From contig JAKSJQ010000030.1 of the NCBI GenBank assembly GCA_024402115.1, forward strand, positions 1 to 25,825: 25,825 nt of DNA, written 5' to 3'. Origin of the DNA: Bacteroidales bacterium. Lineage in GTDB: Bacteria > Bacteroidota > Bacteroidia > Bacteroidales > UBA932. The number at the start of each line of letters is the position of its first letter. The first letter of the stretch is position 1. Below, piece by piece: positions 1 through 7,012 of this stretch. Below the pieces are notes generated by a model. It was not told the DNA's origin. It searched no databases and saw only the letters and a program-made list of their open reading frames with translations. Both the position numbers and the translations under genes were made by a program.

Positions 1-470
1 CTCGCGAGATCGCGGCGCTCAGCGGAAACGAGGTCGTATATGACCCCTACACCGGCACCGGCACCATTGCTCAGTTCGTGAGCAAGAAGGCATCCAAGGT
101 GATCGGCATCGAGTATGTTCCCGAGGCCATCGAGGACGCAAAGATCAACGCTGCCGGAAACGGCATCACCAACTGCGAGTTCTTCGCGGGTGACATGAAG
201 GACATCCTCACCGACGCTTTCGTGGCGGAGCATGGACGTCCAGACGTGATCATCCTCGACCCACCTCGCGCCGGCATCCATCCGGACGTTGCTCAGGTCA
301 TCCTCAATGCTGAACCGGAGCGTATGGTGTATGTCAGCTGCAATCCGGCATCTCAGGCACGCGACCTCGAGATCCTTTGTCAGAAATATGTAATTACGGC
401 GGTGAGACCGGTGGACATGTTCCCGCAGACCCACCATGTCGAGAACGTCGTAGCCTTGAAACGTAAATAA
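1..470 (+). CDS. 23S rRNA (uracil-5-)-methyltransferase, RlmD/TrmA family (3' part only)
   Basis: This is the C-terminal part of a SAM-dependent RNA m5U methyltransferase, with the 5' end cut off by the window edge; the reading frame is open from base 3. Visible motifs are the SAM-binding motif YDPYTGTGTIAQF near the left edge, the acidic pair in GIEYVPEAIEDA, the DPPRAGIHP motif, and SCNPASQARDL. The last contains the cysteine that attacks uracil C6 in this family. The family methylates uridine in 23S rRNA (RlmD, RlmC) or tRNA (TrmA). In Bacteroidales the RlmD-like form is usual, but the N-terminal TRAM domain and Fe-S cysteines that would separate the subfamilies are not in the window. The next gene starts 2 bases after the stop, so the two are probably co-transcribed. 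Confidence 0.9.
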   Translation, partial: REIAALSGNEVVYDPYTGTGTIAQFVSKKASKVIGIEYVPEAIEDAKINAAGNGITNCEFFAGDMKDILTDAFVAEHGRPDVIILDPPRAGIHPDVAQVILNAEPERMVYVSCNPASQARDLEILCQKYVITAVRPVDMFPQTHHVENVVALKRK

Positions 471-472
471 CC

Positions 473-673
473 ATGGAAGTAGCAAAGTACATTTTCGTTG
501 ACGACGCAGCAGTCGTCGCACGTATCCAGAAGGCAATCGAGAAGAAGAAGGAGCGCTTCGGTGCAGGTTACTGCCCTTGCGTTACTCCACTCGCACACAA
601 TGAAGATACTCTCTGCCCATGCAAGGAGTACAGGGAAACCGGCCACTGCCACTGCGGCCTCTACAAGGAGTAA
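473..673 (+). CDS. ferredoxin:thioredoxin reductase catalytic-chain-like Fe-S protein
   Basis: A 66-residue protein with the cysteine signature of the ferredoxin:thioredoxin reductase catalytic subunit: C34-P-C36, C48-P-C50, C59-H-C61. In the plant enzyme four of the equivalent cysteines bind a 4Fe-4S cluster and two (here C36 and C61 by position) form the redox-active disulfide next to the cluster. That enzyme passes electrons from ferredoxin one at a time to thioredoxin disulfides. The gap between the first two CPC motifs is 11 residues against 16 in the chloroplast enzyme, and the protein is about half the plant length. No variable-chain gene is adjacent, as is usual outside cyanobacteria and plants. 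It starts 2 bases after the methyltransferase stop. The family call is firm; the partner (thioredoxin or another disulfide protein) is unknown. Confidence 0.85.
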   Translation: MEVAKYIFVDDAAVVARIQKAIEKKKERFGAGYCPCVTPLAHNEDTLCPCKEYRETGHCHCGLYKE

Positions 674-704
674 TATAGAACACATACACACACAGCACAA
701 TATT

Positions 705-1115
705 ATGAAGCATTCAATCAATTTCCCATTCCCAGCAGGCTGGAACATCGAGGAGGAGACCGTCCTCGAGGACGGCATGGAGGTAGAGACCCTCTATGCA
801 ACCAAAGGCAAAGCCAGCATCGAGCTCTATGTAGGTGACACACCTGAAGGCTCGGATGCATTCCAGGAATGTATGTTCTCATATGCCGAGGCATTCGGTG
901 CCAAGGAAGGCGACGAGCTCCCTATCGGTGAGCTTCCTTTCCTCGGCCAGACTGGCGCGTACTACGACGCCGAGGATGACAACGGCAATCCGGTTATCGT
1001 CATCTGCGTGGAACCTAAGGCCGGCACGCTTGTGATGGCTATTCTCGGAGAAAAGGACGACGACAGCCTTGATGACCTCATGAGCCTCGTCGACGAGAAC
1101 CTCAAGGTGGAGTAA
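705..1115 (+). CDS. small acidic protein of unknown function
   Basis: A 136-residue acidic protein that I do not recognise. The reading frame stays open upstream to base 498, but that part overlaps the Fe-S protein gene and encodes a low-complexity basic stretch, so I chose the ATG at 705, 31 bases after the preceding stop. From there the protein opens MKHSINFPFPAGWNIEEE. There is no signal peptide and no membrane segment, so it should be cytoplasmic. The FPAGW opening and the alternating beta-rich pattern faintly recall PsbP/DUF1795-like folds; this is a guess. It ends 44 bases before the TonB-dependent receptor gene. I saw no terminator or -7 box between them. Confidence 0.65.
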   Translation: MKHSINFPFPAGWNIEEETVLEDGMEVETLYATKGKASIELYVGDTPEGSDAFQECMFSYAEAFGAKEGDELPIGELPFLGQTGAYYDAEDDNGNPVIVICVEPKAGTLVMAILGEKDDDSLDDLMSLVDENLKVE

Positions 1116-1159
1116 GACCACCAAAGCACTTTAAGTTACTGTCTGTTTCAATTAAAAAT

Positions 1160-3274
1160 ATGAAGAAAGCTTTGCTTTGGCTTTCTTCATCTCTGATTGC
1201 AATGATGGCGTTCTCCTCAGTGGAGGCGTCAGCCCAGACGGATACATACGACTTCGATCCTGACGAATGGTATTATCCGCTGGACAGCATCATCCATTCA
1301 GGCTTCCGCCCGAATTCCCCACTCAGGGGAAATCTCAGCCAAGGCTTGAACTGGAGCTCAGAGATGATGGAAAAGCTGCCGAAATTCCTCGGCTACACCG
1401 ACCCTTTGCGCTACGTGCATCTCCTTCCGGGTGTACAGACTTCTACGGAATACGATTCCGGAATCCATATCCAGGGATGTGACAACTCCCACAACGACAT
1501 AGCCATCAACGGCGTGCCGCTCTACGGAGTCACTCACCTCTTCGGACTCTTCTCCGTATTCAACACGGCTCACTACCCAAGAGTGAACTTCAACCATTCG
1601 AACTGGTACTACGACCCTAACAGGCTCGGAGGTTCCATCGACATGGCTCTTCCTGAGGAAAATATCAAGAAGGCCGTGGAGGGAGACTTCAATGTCGGCG
1701 TCATGTCCGCACAGGGAACCCTGAGGCTCAAGACCGGCAAGACCTCGACCCTCTTCGTGTCTGCACGCCAGGCGTATATCAACCTGCTCTACAAGCATTG
1801 GCTCCACATCGGAGGAGACGCGATCAAGTATGGATTCGGTGACTATAACCTCTCATGGTTCGCCAACCCTACCGAGAGTGACAAGATATGGGTCGACGGA
1901 TATTTCGGCTACGACAAGGCAGCGACCGCCAGCTCGCTCATCGACAATCTCTATCAGGACGTGTCCATCGACTGGGGTAACGCGATGGGAGCAGCGCACT
2001 GGAAGCACACCTTCAACGATTGGTCTGTGCTCACCCAGAGCGTGTTCACCACGACCTACCACACGACCGTCAACCTGAACCAGACCGAGATCAACATGTA
2101 CCTTCCTTCGAGGATACTCAACAGCGGCTACAAGGCCCATCTCGACCATGGAACATGGAATGCAGGTACGCAGATCAACTATTACCACGTTATGCCTCAG
2201 GACCCTCACGTGACCGGAGGCGACTACAACACCGGCAGCCAGCAGTATAAGCAGCAGGGTCTCGAACTCTCGGTATACGGCGGCTACAGGCACAATTTTG
2301 ACTACAAGTGGGAGATCGAGGCCGGCGCGAAGGGTACCGTCTATGTACCTATCTTCGCGAAGGATACTCCTGAGATCACCAGGGAAAAGACGCAGAGTGT
2401 GTATGGTGGCGTCAGCCCTATGGTCTCTCTGAGCTATGCCTTCCCTACCGCCGGCAAGATTACCGCCATCTACTCATGGAACCAGCAGTATCTCTTCCAG
2501 GGTGGTGTGTCTAACCTCGGTCTTCCTATCGAATACTGGTACACCTGCGGAGAATACGGAAAGCCGCAGTACTCTCAGGGTGCCAGCATAGGATACGAGC
2601 TCAGCTTCGGCAGCGACATGTTCTCGCTCTCTGCCGACGTCTACTACAAGAGGCTCTACAACCAGATCGAATACCGCGGCGACCTCTTCGACTTCGTCTC
2701 GGATTCGTACGACATGAACAATTACCTTCTCCACGGAAAGGGACACAACTTCGGACTCAACCTCCTCTTCCACAAGCGTTCCGGCAGCTTCACCGGATGG
2801 GTCAGCTACGCGCTCGGCCGCTCGCTCAGGGAGTTCGTCGAGGAAGGCTACAATGACGGTTTCTACCCTTCTACCCATGAGCGCATCCATGAGCTCAACC
2901 TCGTGGGATCGTATCAGTACAAGAGGTGGAACTTCGGAGCGACCTTCGTATGTGCTTCCGGTTCTCCGTTCACAGGAACCGAAGGTTACTACATCTCTTC
3001 AGGCCGAATCATCGCCAAGTACGGCAGATACAACGGTTGCCGCATGAGGCCCTACATCAGGCTCGACCTTAACATCAACGTCGACTTCGTAAACAACGAA
3101 AAGATGCAGAACGGACTCAGCTTCTCCCTCTACAATGCGCTCGGCCGTAGGAACGACACCGGCTACAGGCTCGTAGTTGACGACAAGGATGCAGAGCATC
3201 AGAGCTTCCGTTATATCCAGAACCACTTCCTCCTCCGCTTCGTCCCTGGAGTAAGCTATTACCACAAGTTCTAA
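1160..3274 (+). CDS. TonB-dependent outer-membrane receptor (DUF4249-partnered type)
   Basis: A 704-residue protein with an N-terminal signal peptide (roughly residues 1-25, ending ASAQ). A TonB plug domain follows (about 65-165, with LRYVHLLPGVQT, INGVPLYGVTHLFGLFSVFN and LGGSIDM), then a long beta-barrel rich in aromatic and Gly/Asn residues that ends in Phe. Such receptors import large or scarce ligands across the outer membrane with energy from TonB-ExbBD. The carboxypeptidase-like N-terminal domain found in many Bacteroidota receptors is missing: only about 40 residues separate the signal peptide from the plug. The plug also carries a cysteine (C107) in the segment after IHIQG. The DUF4249 lipoprotein gene follows after 4 bases, a common pairing in this phylum. 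The ligand cannot be inferred. Confidence 0.92.
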   Translation: MKKALLWLSSSLIAMMAFSSVEASAQTDTYDFDPDEWYYPLDSIIHSGFRPNSPLRGNLSQGLNWSSEMMEKLPKFLGYTDPLRYVHLLPGVQTSTEYDSGIHIQGCDNSHNDIAINGVPLYGVTHLFGLFSVFNTAHYPRVNFNHSNWYYDPNRLGGSIDMALPEENIKKAVEGDFNVGVMSAQGTLRLKTGKTSTLFVSARQAYINLLYKHWLHIGGDAIKYGFGDYNLSWFANPTESDKIWVDGYFGYDKAATASSLIDNLYQDVSIDWGNAMGAAHWKHTFNDWSVLTQSVFTTTYHTTVNLNQTEINMYLPSRILNSGYKAHLDHGTWNAGTQINYYHVMPQDPHVTGGDYNTGSQQYKQQGLELSVYGGYRHNFDYKWEIEAGAKGTVYVPIFAKDTPEITREKTQSVYGGVSPMVSLSYAFPTAGKITAIYSWNQQYLFQGGVSNLGLPIEYWYTCGEYGKPQYSQGASIGYELSFGSDMFSLSADVYYKRLYNQIEYRGDLFDFVSDSYDMNNYLLHGKGHNFGLNLLFHKRSGSFTGWVSYALGRSLREFVEEGYNDGFYPSTHERIHELNLVGSYQYKRWNFGATFVCASGSPFTGTEGYYISSGRIIAKYGRYNGCRMRPYIRLDLNINVDFVNNEKMQNGLSFSLYNALGRRNDTGYRLVVDDKDAEHQSFRYIQNHFLLRFVPGVSYYHKF

Positions 3275-3278
3275 AGCC

Positions 3279-4226
3279 ATGAAGAAGATCATACCTATCA
3301 TATTGCTCATCATCAGCCTTGCGTCCTGCGACGAAAGGAAGCCATACCTGACCTACGCGGAACAGGAGATGGTAATCGAAGGATGGATTGACAACGGAGG
3401 TTTCCCATACGTGTTCCTCTCGAAGACCGTGCTCGCCGACGGCAACCCGACTTCGATGGAGGACATCGACAAGTACACGGTAAGGCACGCTGAAGTGACC
3501 CTGAACGACGGTACGCGCGACTATAAACTCATCGGACTGGAGATCGACGAACTTCTCGAGAGGCTCAAGGACATGAACCTCGAGACAGGTTTCGACATAC
3601 CTTTCACCAAGCTCGAGGACATTGTTCTCCTCCCTCCTTTCGTGTACACAAGCTTCGAGGTCATAGGCCAGGTCGGCAAGACCTACACCGTCACCGCAAG
3701 GTCAGAGGACTACGAGATCGTCGGTTCCAGCACCATACAGGAGCCTGTAAACATCACCGAGGTACGTACTGAGAAGGTTACGGACAATCCTGATGACGAC
3801 AGATACAAGGCAGTCGTATGCTTCAAGGACAATCCTGCAACCCACGACTACTACAAGGCCTTCGTGATGCTCGACGGAAAGAAGCCTATGTTCATGCCAT
3901 CGCTTCTTGCAAACCTCGACGACGCATCTCTCTACAAGGACTGCGACGACATCGAGGCTGCCAGCAACGTGGAGCTTTCCATCTACCAGGACTTCACCAT
4001 CCCGATCTCGGATTTCAGGCCTTACTTCCACAAGGGTGAGACCGTCTACATCAAGCTCGTGAAGATCAACGAGCGCGAGTTCAAGTACTGGGATGTGCTC
4101 CAGGAGCACACGATCCTCTCACGCAACATGCTCTCCCCGACCACCACCAGAATCCAGCCAACCGTGCGCGGCAGAGAGGGCTACAGGTGCGCATACGGTT
4201 CAAGCTACGTGAAAGTGACATTCTAA
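3279..4226 (+). CDS. DUF4249 domain-containing lipoprotein
   Basis: A 315-residue lipoprotein. The N-terminus MKKIIPIILLIISLASC is a type II signal peptide with lipobox LASC, giving C17 as the lipidated residue. The following DER gives partly acidic residues near position +2, as seen in surface-exposed lipoproteins of Bacteroidota. The rest (EQEMVIEGWIDNGGFPYVFLSKT, then a beta-rich body with a VGKTYTVTA segment) matches the DUF4249 family. Members sit beside a TonB-dependent receptor and are thought to act as its outer-membrane accessory or capture protein; no substrate is established. It begins 4 bases after the receptor stop and is surely in the same operon. A new -7 box follows directly after this gene, so the receptor pair and the downstream operon are likely separate units. 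Confidence 0.88.
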   Translation: MKKIIPIILLIISLASCDERKPYLTYAEQEMVIEGWIDNGGFPYVFLSKTVLADGNPTSMEDIDKYTVRHAEVTLNDGTRDYKLIGLEIDELLERLKDMNLETGFDIPFTKLEDIVLLPPFVYTSFEVIGQVGKTYTVTARSEDYEIVGSSTIQEPVNITEVRTEKVTDNPDDDRYKAVVCFKDNPATHDYYKAFVMLDGKKPMFMPSLLANLDDASLYKDCDDIEAASNVELSIYQDFTIPISDFRPYFHKGETVYIKLVKINEREFKYWDVLQEHTILSRNMLSPTTTRIQPTVRGREGYRCAYGSSYVKVTF

Positions 4227-4236
4227 AAAAAATCAT

Positions 4237-4244
4237 TATCTTTG
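4237..4244 (+). promoter_or_regulatory. Bacteroidota -7 box for the antiporter-Hdr operon
   Basis: TATCTTTG matches the Bacteroidota sigma-A -7 consensus TAnnTTTG exactly. Transcription would start a few bases downstream, giving a leader of about 30 bases before the ATG at 4278. I see no clear TTTG -33 element at the expected distance. The box overlaps an in-frame TTG at 4242, which argues against that codon as the start of the antiporter. Confidence 0.55.
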
Positions 4245-4277
4245 GTGATTACGCAAAAACTGCTAAAAACCAAAATA

Positions 4278-5231
4278 ATGATTCTTAATTCAGTATATCT
4301 CCTGGCAGGACTCGCTCTGGTGCTTATCGGAGCGGAGGCTCTTGTCGAAGGCGCTTCCAGCATCGCCCGCAAGTGGGGGGTGAGCGAGTTCGTGATCGGC
4401 ATGACCATTGTGGCATTCGGAACCTCGGCTCCGGAGATGGTCGTCAGCTTCATATCGTCGATACAGGGAAAAGCCGACATGGCAGTCGGCAACATCGTAG
4501 GCTCGAACATCTTCAACACAGCGTTCATCCTCGGCCTGACGGCGCTCATCTGCCCTGTATACGTCACCGATTCAAACAAGAGGATTGACATTCCGATCAA
4601 CCTCATCGTATGCGTCATCCTGATCATTTTCGGCATAAGCATACCTTTCATCGGAATCGACACCACAACCTTGAGCAGGATCGAGGGTGCCGTATTCCTG
4701 CTGCTTTTCGGTGCATACCTCTGGTACTCATTCACGCATAACACTCCGGAAGAAGAAAACGACAATGCAAAGACATTGAACATCTTCGCCGCCATTCTGA
4801 TCACTGCAGCCGGACTCGCCGGTCTCATCTTCGGAGGAAGGCTCTTCGTGAACAATGCCGAGGCGCTTGCAAAACAGTTCGGTCTCAGTGAGAAATTCAT
4901 CGGAATCACCATCCTGGCACTTGGAACGTCGCTTCCCGAGCTCGCGACCAGTCTCGTCGCAGCCGTCAAGGGAAAGAGCCAGATGGCTCTCGGAAACATA
5001 CTAGGCTCCAACGTATTCAACGTGCTGCTGATCCTCGGTTCCGCAGCCCTCATAAGGCCGCTTGACATGGAGGGCATCAACGCAATCGACTTCTCTGCAC
5101 TCCTGCTCTGCGGCATAGTGGTTCTCGTAGGAGCGCTTGCAAGCAGGAAGAGACAGCTCCGATTCGCCACCGGATCAGCTCTTCTGCTGGTCGGCATCGC
5201 ATATATGACCTACCTTTTCATCAATCTATAG
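4278..5231 (+). CDS. calcium/sodium antiporter, CaCA family (YrbG-like)
   Basis: A 317-residue inner-membrane protein with about ten hydrophobic segments and the two inverted alpha-repeats of Ca2+/cation antiporters. Repeat 1 has GTSAPE (48-53) followed by GNIVGSNIFN. Repeat 2 has GTSLPE (216-221) followed by GNILGSNVFN. The acidic residues in GTSxPE bind the cation in this family. A polar loop (about 154-166, TPEEENDN) separates the halves. The probable reaction is exchange of Ca2+ for Na+ or H+. An in-frame TTG lies upstream at 4242, inside a likely promoter, so I take the ATG at 4278. The HdrC-like gene starts 2 bases after the stop, so this transporter is the first gene of the redox operon. 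Whether ion exchange and electron transfer are linked is unknown. Confidence 0.9.
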   Translation: MILNSVYLLAGLALVLIGAEALVEGASSIARKWGVSEFVIGMTIVAFGTSAPEMVVSFISSIQGKADMAVGNIVGSNIFNTAFILGLTALICPVYVTDSNKRIDIPINLIVCVILIIFGISIPFIGIDTTTLSRIEGAVFLLLFGAYLWYSFTHNTPEEENDNAKTLNIFAAILITAAGLAGLIFGGRLFVNNAEALAKQFGLSEKFIGITILALGTSLPELATSLVAAVKGKSQMALGNILGSNVFNVLLILGSAALIRPLDMEGINAIDFSALLLCGIVVLVGALASRKRQLRFATGSALLLVGIAYMTYLFINL

Positions 5232-5233
5232 AC

Positions 5234-5935
5234 ATGGGAAAATACTACGACGAACTCTGTAAGGATTACAGGTTCAAGGAAGGCATGCACACCTGCATCA
5301 ACTGCGGTACATGCACTGCCATCTGCCCTGCCGCCGAGTTCTACAGATATGACCCGAGAAAGATAGTCGACACCGTCCAGAGAAAGGACGACGCCGAGAT
5401 CGAAGCCCTGCTCAAGAGCGAGACCATCTGGTACTGCGGAGAGTGCATGTCCTGCCTCACCCGCTGTCCGAGAAAGAACGGTCCCGGACTCGTGATCATG
5501 GCGCTTCGCAACCTCTCGACCAAATACGGATTCTTCACATGCTCCGAAAGAGGAAGGCAGCTCTATCCCCTCTCCAAGGCGCTCAACGGCAATATCCTCA
5601 AGTACGGATACTGCATCCACGCCGAGACCTTCACCATGAAGGACCATCCGGAGGCCGGCCCTGTCTTCGCATGGCATCTCGAACATAAGGAGGACTCATA
5701 CGCAAGGCTCGGAGCGAACTACATGAAGCCCGGCCCCGGCGCCATGAGGCTCATCGCACAGGAAGACCTGGACGAGCTCAAGGCGATCTTCGACGTCACC
5801 GGCGGTACCGAGAGGATGGAACTCATCGAGAAGTATTCCGAGGAAAAGGCCCGGGAGATGGGCATGACCATGGACGAATACCGCGAATACACATTCACCC
5901 ACTGCTCTCCGGGGCATTTCAACAACGAAGAATAG
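5234..5935 (+). CDS. heterodisulfide reductase subunit C-like protein (C1), 2x[4Fe-4S]
   Basis: A 233-residue soluble protein with two classical 4Fe-4S motifs: C21-x2-C24-x2-C27-x3-C31-P and C68-x2-C71-x2-C74-x3-C78-P. This is the HdrC arrangement, in which the subunit relays electrons between the flavoprotein HdrA and the catalytic HdrB. The protein carries about 150 residues beyond the second cluster, including a charged helical C-terminus (EDLDELKAIF, KYSEEKAREMG). That is longer than a bare two-cluster HdrC and more like the C1 subunit of sHdr complexes, as far as I recall. It lies 2 bases after the antiporter gene and 5 bases before the HdrB-like gene. No signal peptide or membrane helix is seen, so it should work on the cytoplasmic side. 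Confidence 0.88.
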   Translation: MGKYYDELCKDYRFKEGMHTCINCGTCTAICPAAEFYRYDPRKIVDTVQRKDDAEIEALLKSETIWYCGECMSCLTRCPRKNGPGLVIMALRNLSTKYGFFTCSERGRQLYPLSKALNGNILKYGYCIHAETFTMKDHPEAGPVFAWHLEHKEDSYARLGANYMKPGPGAMRLIAQEDLDELKAIFDVTGGTERMELIEKYSEEKAREMGMTMDEYREYTFTHCSPGHFNNEE

Positions 5936-5940
5936 AATAC

Positions 5941-7011
5941 ATGATATATCAAGGCAAGGAAAAGATCTGGTCCGACTACCAGAAGGAGATACCGGACGAC
6001 CACTGGTTCTACGCCCGAAGCTGCATACGTCAGAACTTCTTCCCGGCTTCCGAGAAGTATTTCCTCACCATCTGCAGGGACGTGCTCGGCAAGGACATCT
6101 GCGACAACGAGCACCACACCACCTGCGGAGGCATCTCATATCACAGCGACACCATCCCGCAGGCAACCGCGATGGCGATCGTGGCGCGCCAGTTCTCGCT
6201 CATGACCGAGGCCGGCTACAGGAATCTCGTCGTATCCTGCATCACCTCCTTCGGAAACTACACCGAGATACTCGAGACATGGAGAGAATTCCCCGAGGTC
6301 GAGGCCCGCGTGCGCGAGGACCTCTGGAAGGCCTGCAGAAGGGAATTCGAGAAGCCTGAGTACGTCGCCCACGCCAGCGACCTGATGTACCATTTCAGGG
6401 ACGAGATCGCTGCCAGGTCAAAGTACAAGCTCGTGAACAGGAAGACAGGCGAGCCTCTCAAGGTCGTGGAGCACATCGGCTGCCACTATGCCAAGATGTT
6501 CCCGCACAAGGGCGTCGGCGGCGCTGAATACCCATGCGTGCTCAGCGGAATGGTCAACTCATGGGGCGGCAGCGTCATCGACTATCCCGAGAGAAGGCAC
6601 TGCTGCGGATTCGGATTCCGCCAGTATCTCGTGAAGGCCAACCGCGGCTACTCGATCGCGAACACCTACAAGAAGTTCGAGTCCATGGAGCCTTACCATC
6701 CGGACATGATCATCACCAACTGCCCTGGATGCCCTTACTTCCTCGACAGGTGGCAGTATGTGATTGCGGAGATGGAGGGAAAGACTTACGGAGAGAACGG
6801 ATTCGGCATCCCTGCACTCACCTACGAGGAGATGGCCGGCCTCGTCCTCGGATATGACCCGTGGGACCTCGGACTCCAGCTCCACCAGGTGGCGATAGAG
6901 CCTCTCCTCGACAAGATGGGAGTCCCGTACGACCCTGAAAGAAAATATCTCGGCCTCGACGAGAAGGACCTCAAGAGACCTGAATTACCAAAGAATCTAA
7001 GATGCTTCTGA
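5941..7011 (+). CDS. heterodisulfide reductase subunit B-like protein (B1) with one intact CCG domain
   Basis: A 356-residue soluble protein with two CCG-type domains, the fold that in HdrB holds non-cubane Fe-S clusters used to cleave a disulfide. The C-terminal domain is complete: C181, C221-C222-G and C261-x2-C264. The N-terminal domain is degenerate: C28 and C62 remain, but the residue before C62 is threonine (TTCGG), and in SCITS only C100 of the expected C-x2-C pair is present. So probably only one non-cubane cluster is bound. The enzyme likely contacts the thiol or disulfide substrate together with the C1 and A subunits. Its gene starts 5 bases after C1 and ends 1 base before the HdrA-like gene. 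CoM-CoB is not the expected substrate in Bacteroidales; the real one is unknown. Confidence 0.85.
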   Translation: MIYQGKEKIWSDYQKEIPDDHWFYARSCIRQNFFPASEKYFLTICRDVLGKDICDNEHHTTCGGISYHSDTIPQATAMAIVARQFSLMTEAGYRNLVVSCITSFGNYTEILETWREFPEVEARVREDLWKACRREFEKPEYVAHASDLMYHFRDEIAARSKYKLVNRKTGEPLKVVEHIGCHYAKMFPHKGVGGAEYPCVLSGMVNSWGGSVIDYPERRHCCGFGFRQYLVKANRGYSIANTYKKFESMEPYHPDMIITNCPGCPYFLDRWQYVIAEMEGKTYGENGFGIPALTYEEMAGLVLGYDPWDLGLQLHQVAIEPLLDKMGVPYDPERKYLGLDEKDLKRPELPKNLRCF

Positions 7012-7012
7012 T

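Noticed and set aside
498..704. An upstream extension of the small acidic protein gene starting at 498
   Set aside because: It overlaps the Fe-S protein gene in another frame and encodes a low-complexity Arg/Ser-rich stretch; the ATG at 705 fits the gap and the protein better.
4231..4250. A possible weak hairpin (AATCA/TGATT) after the DUF4249 gene
   Set aside because: The stem is only about five A/T-rich pairs, and the same bases contain a better-supported -7 box.
4242..4277. A TTG start for the antiporter, 12 codons upstream of the ATG
   Set aside because: It falls inside the TATCTTTG -7 box, and the extra residues are polar and basic, unlike the family's N-terminus.
4223..5197. A 324-residue minus-strand ORF opposite the antiporter
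   Set aside because: It is a Ser/Met/Arg-rich antisense shadow of a clear CaCA-family membrane protein.
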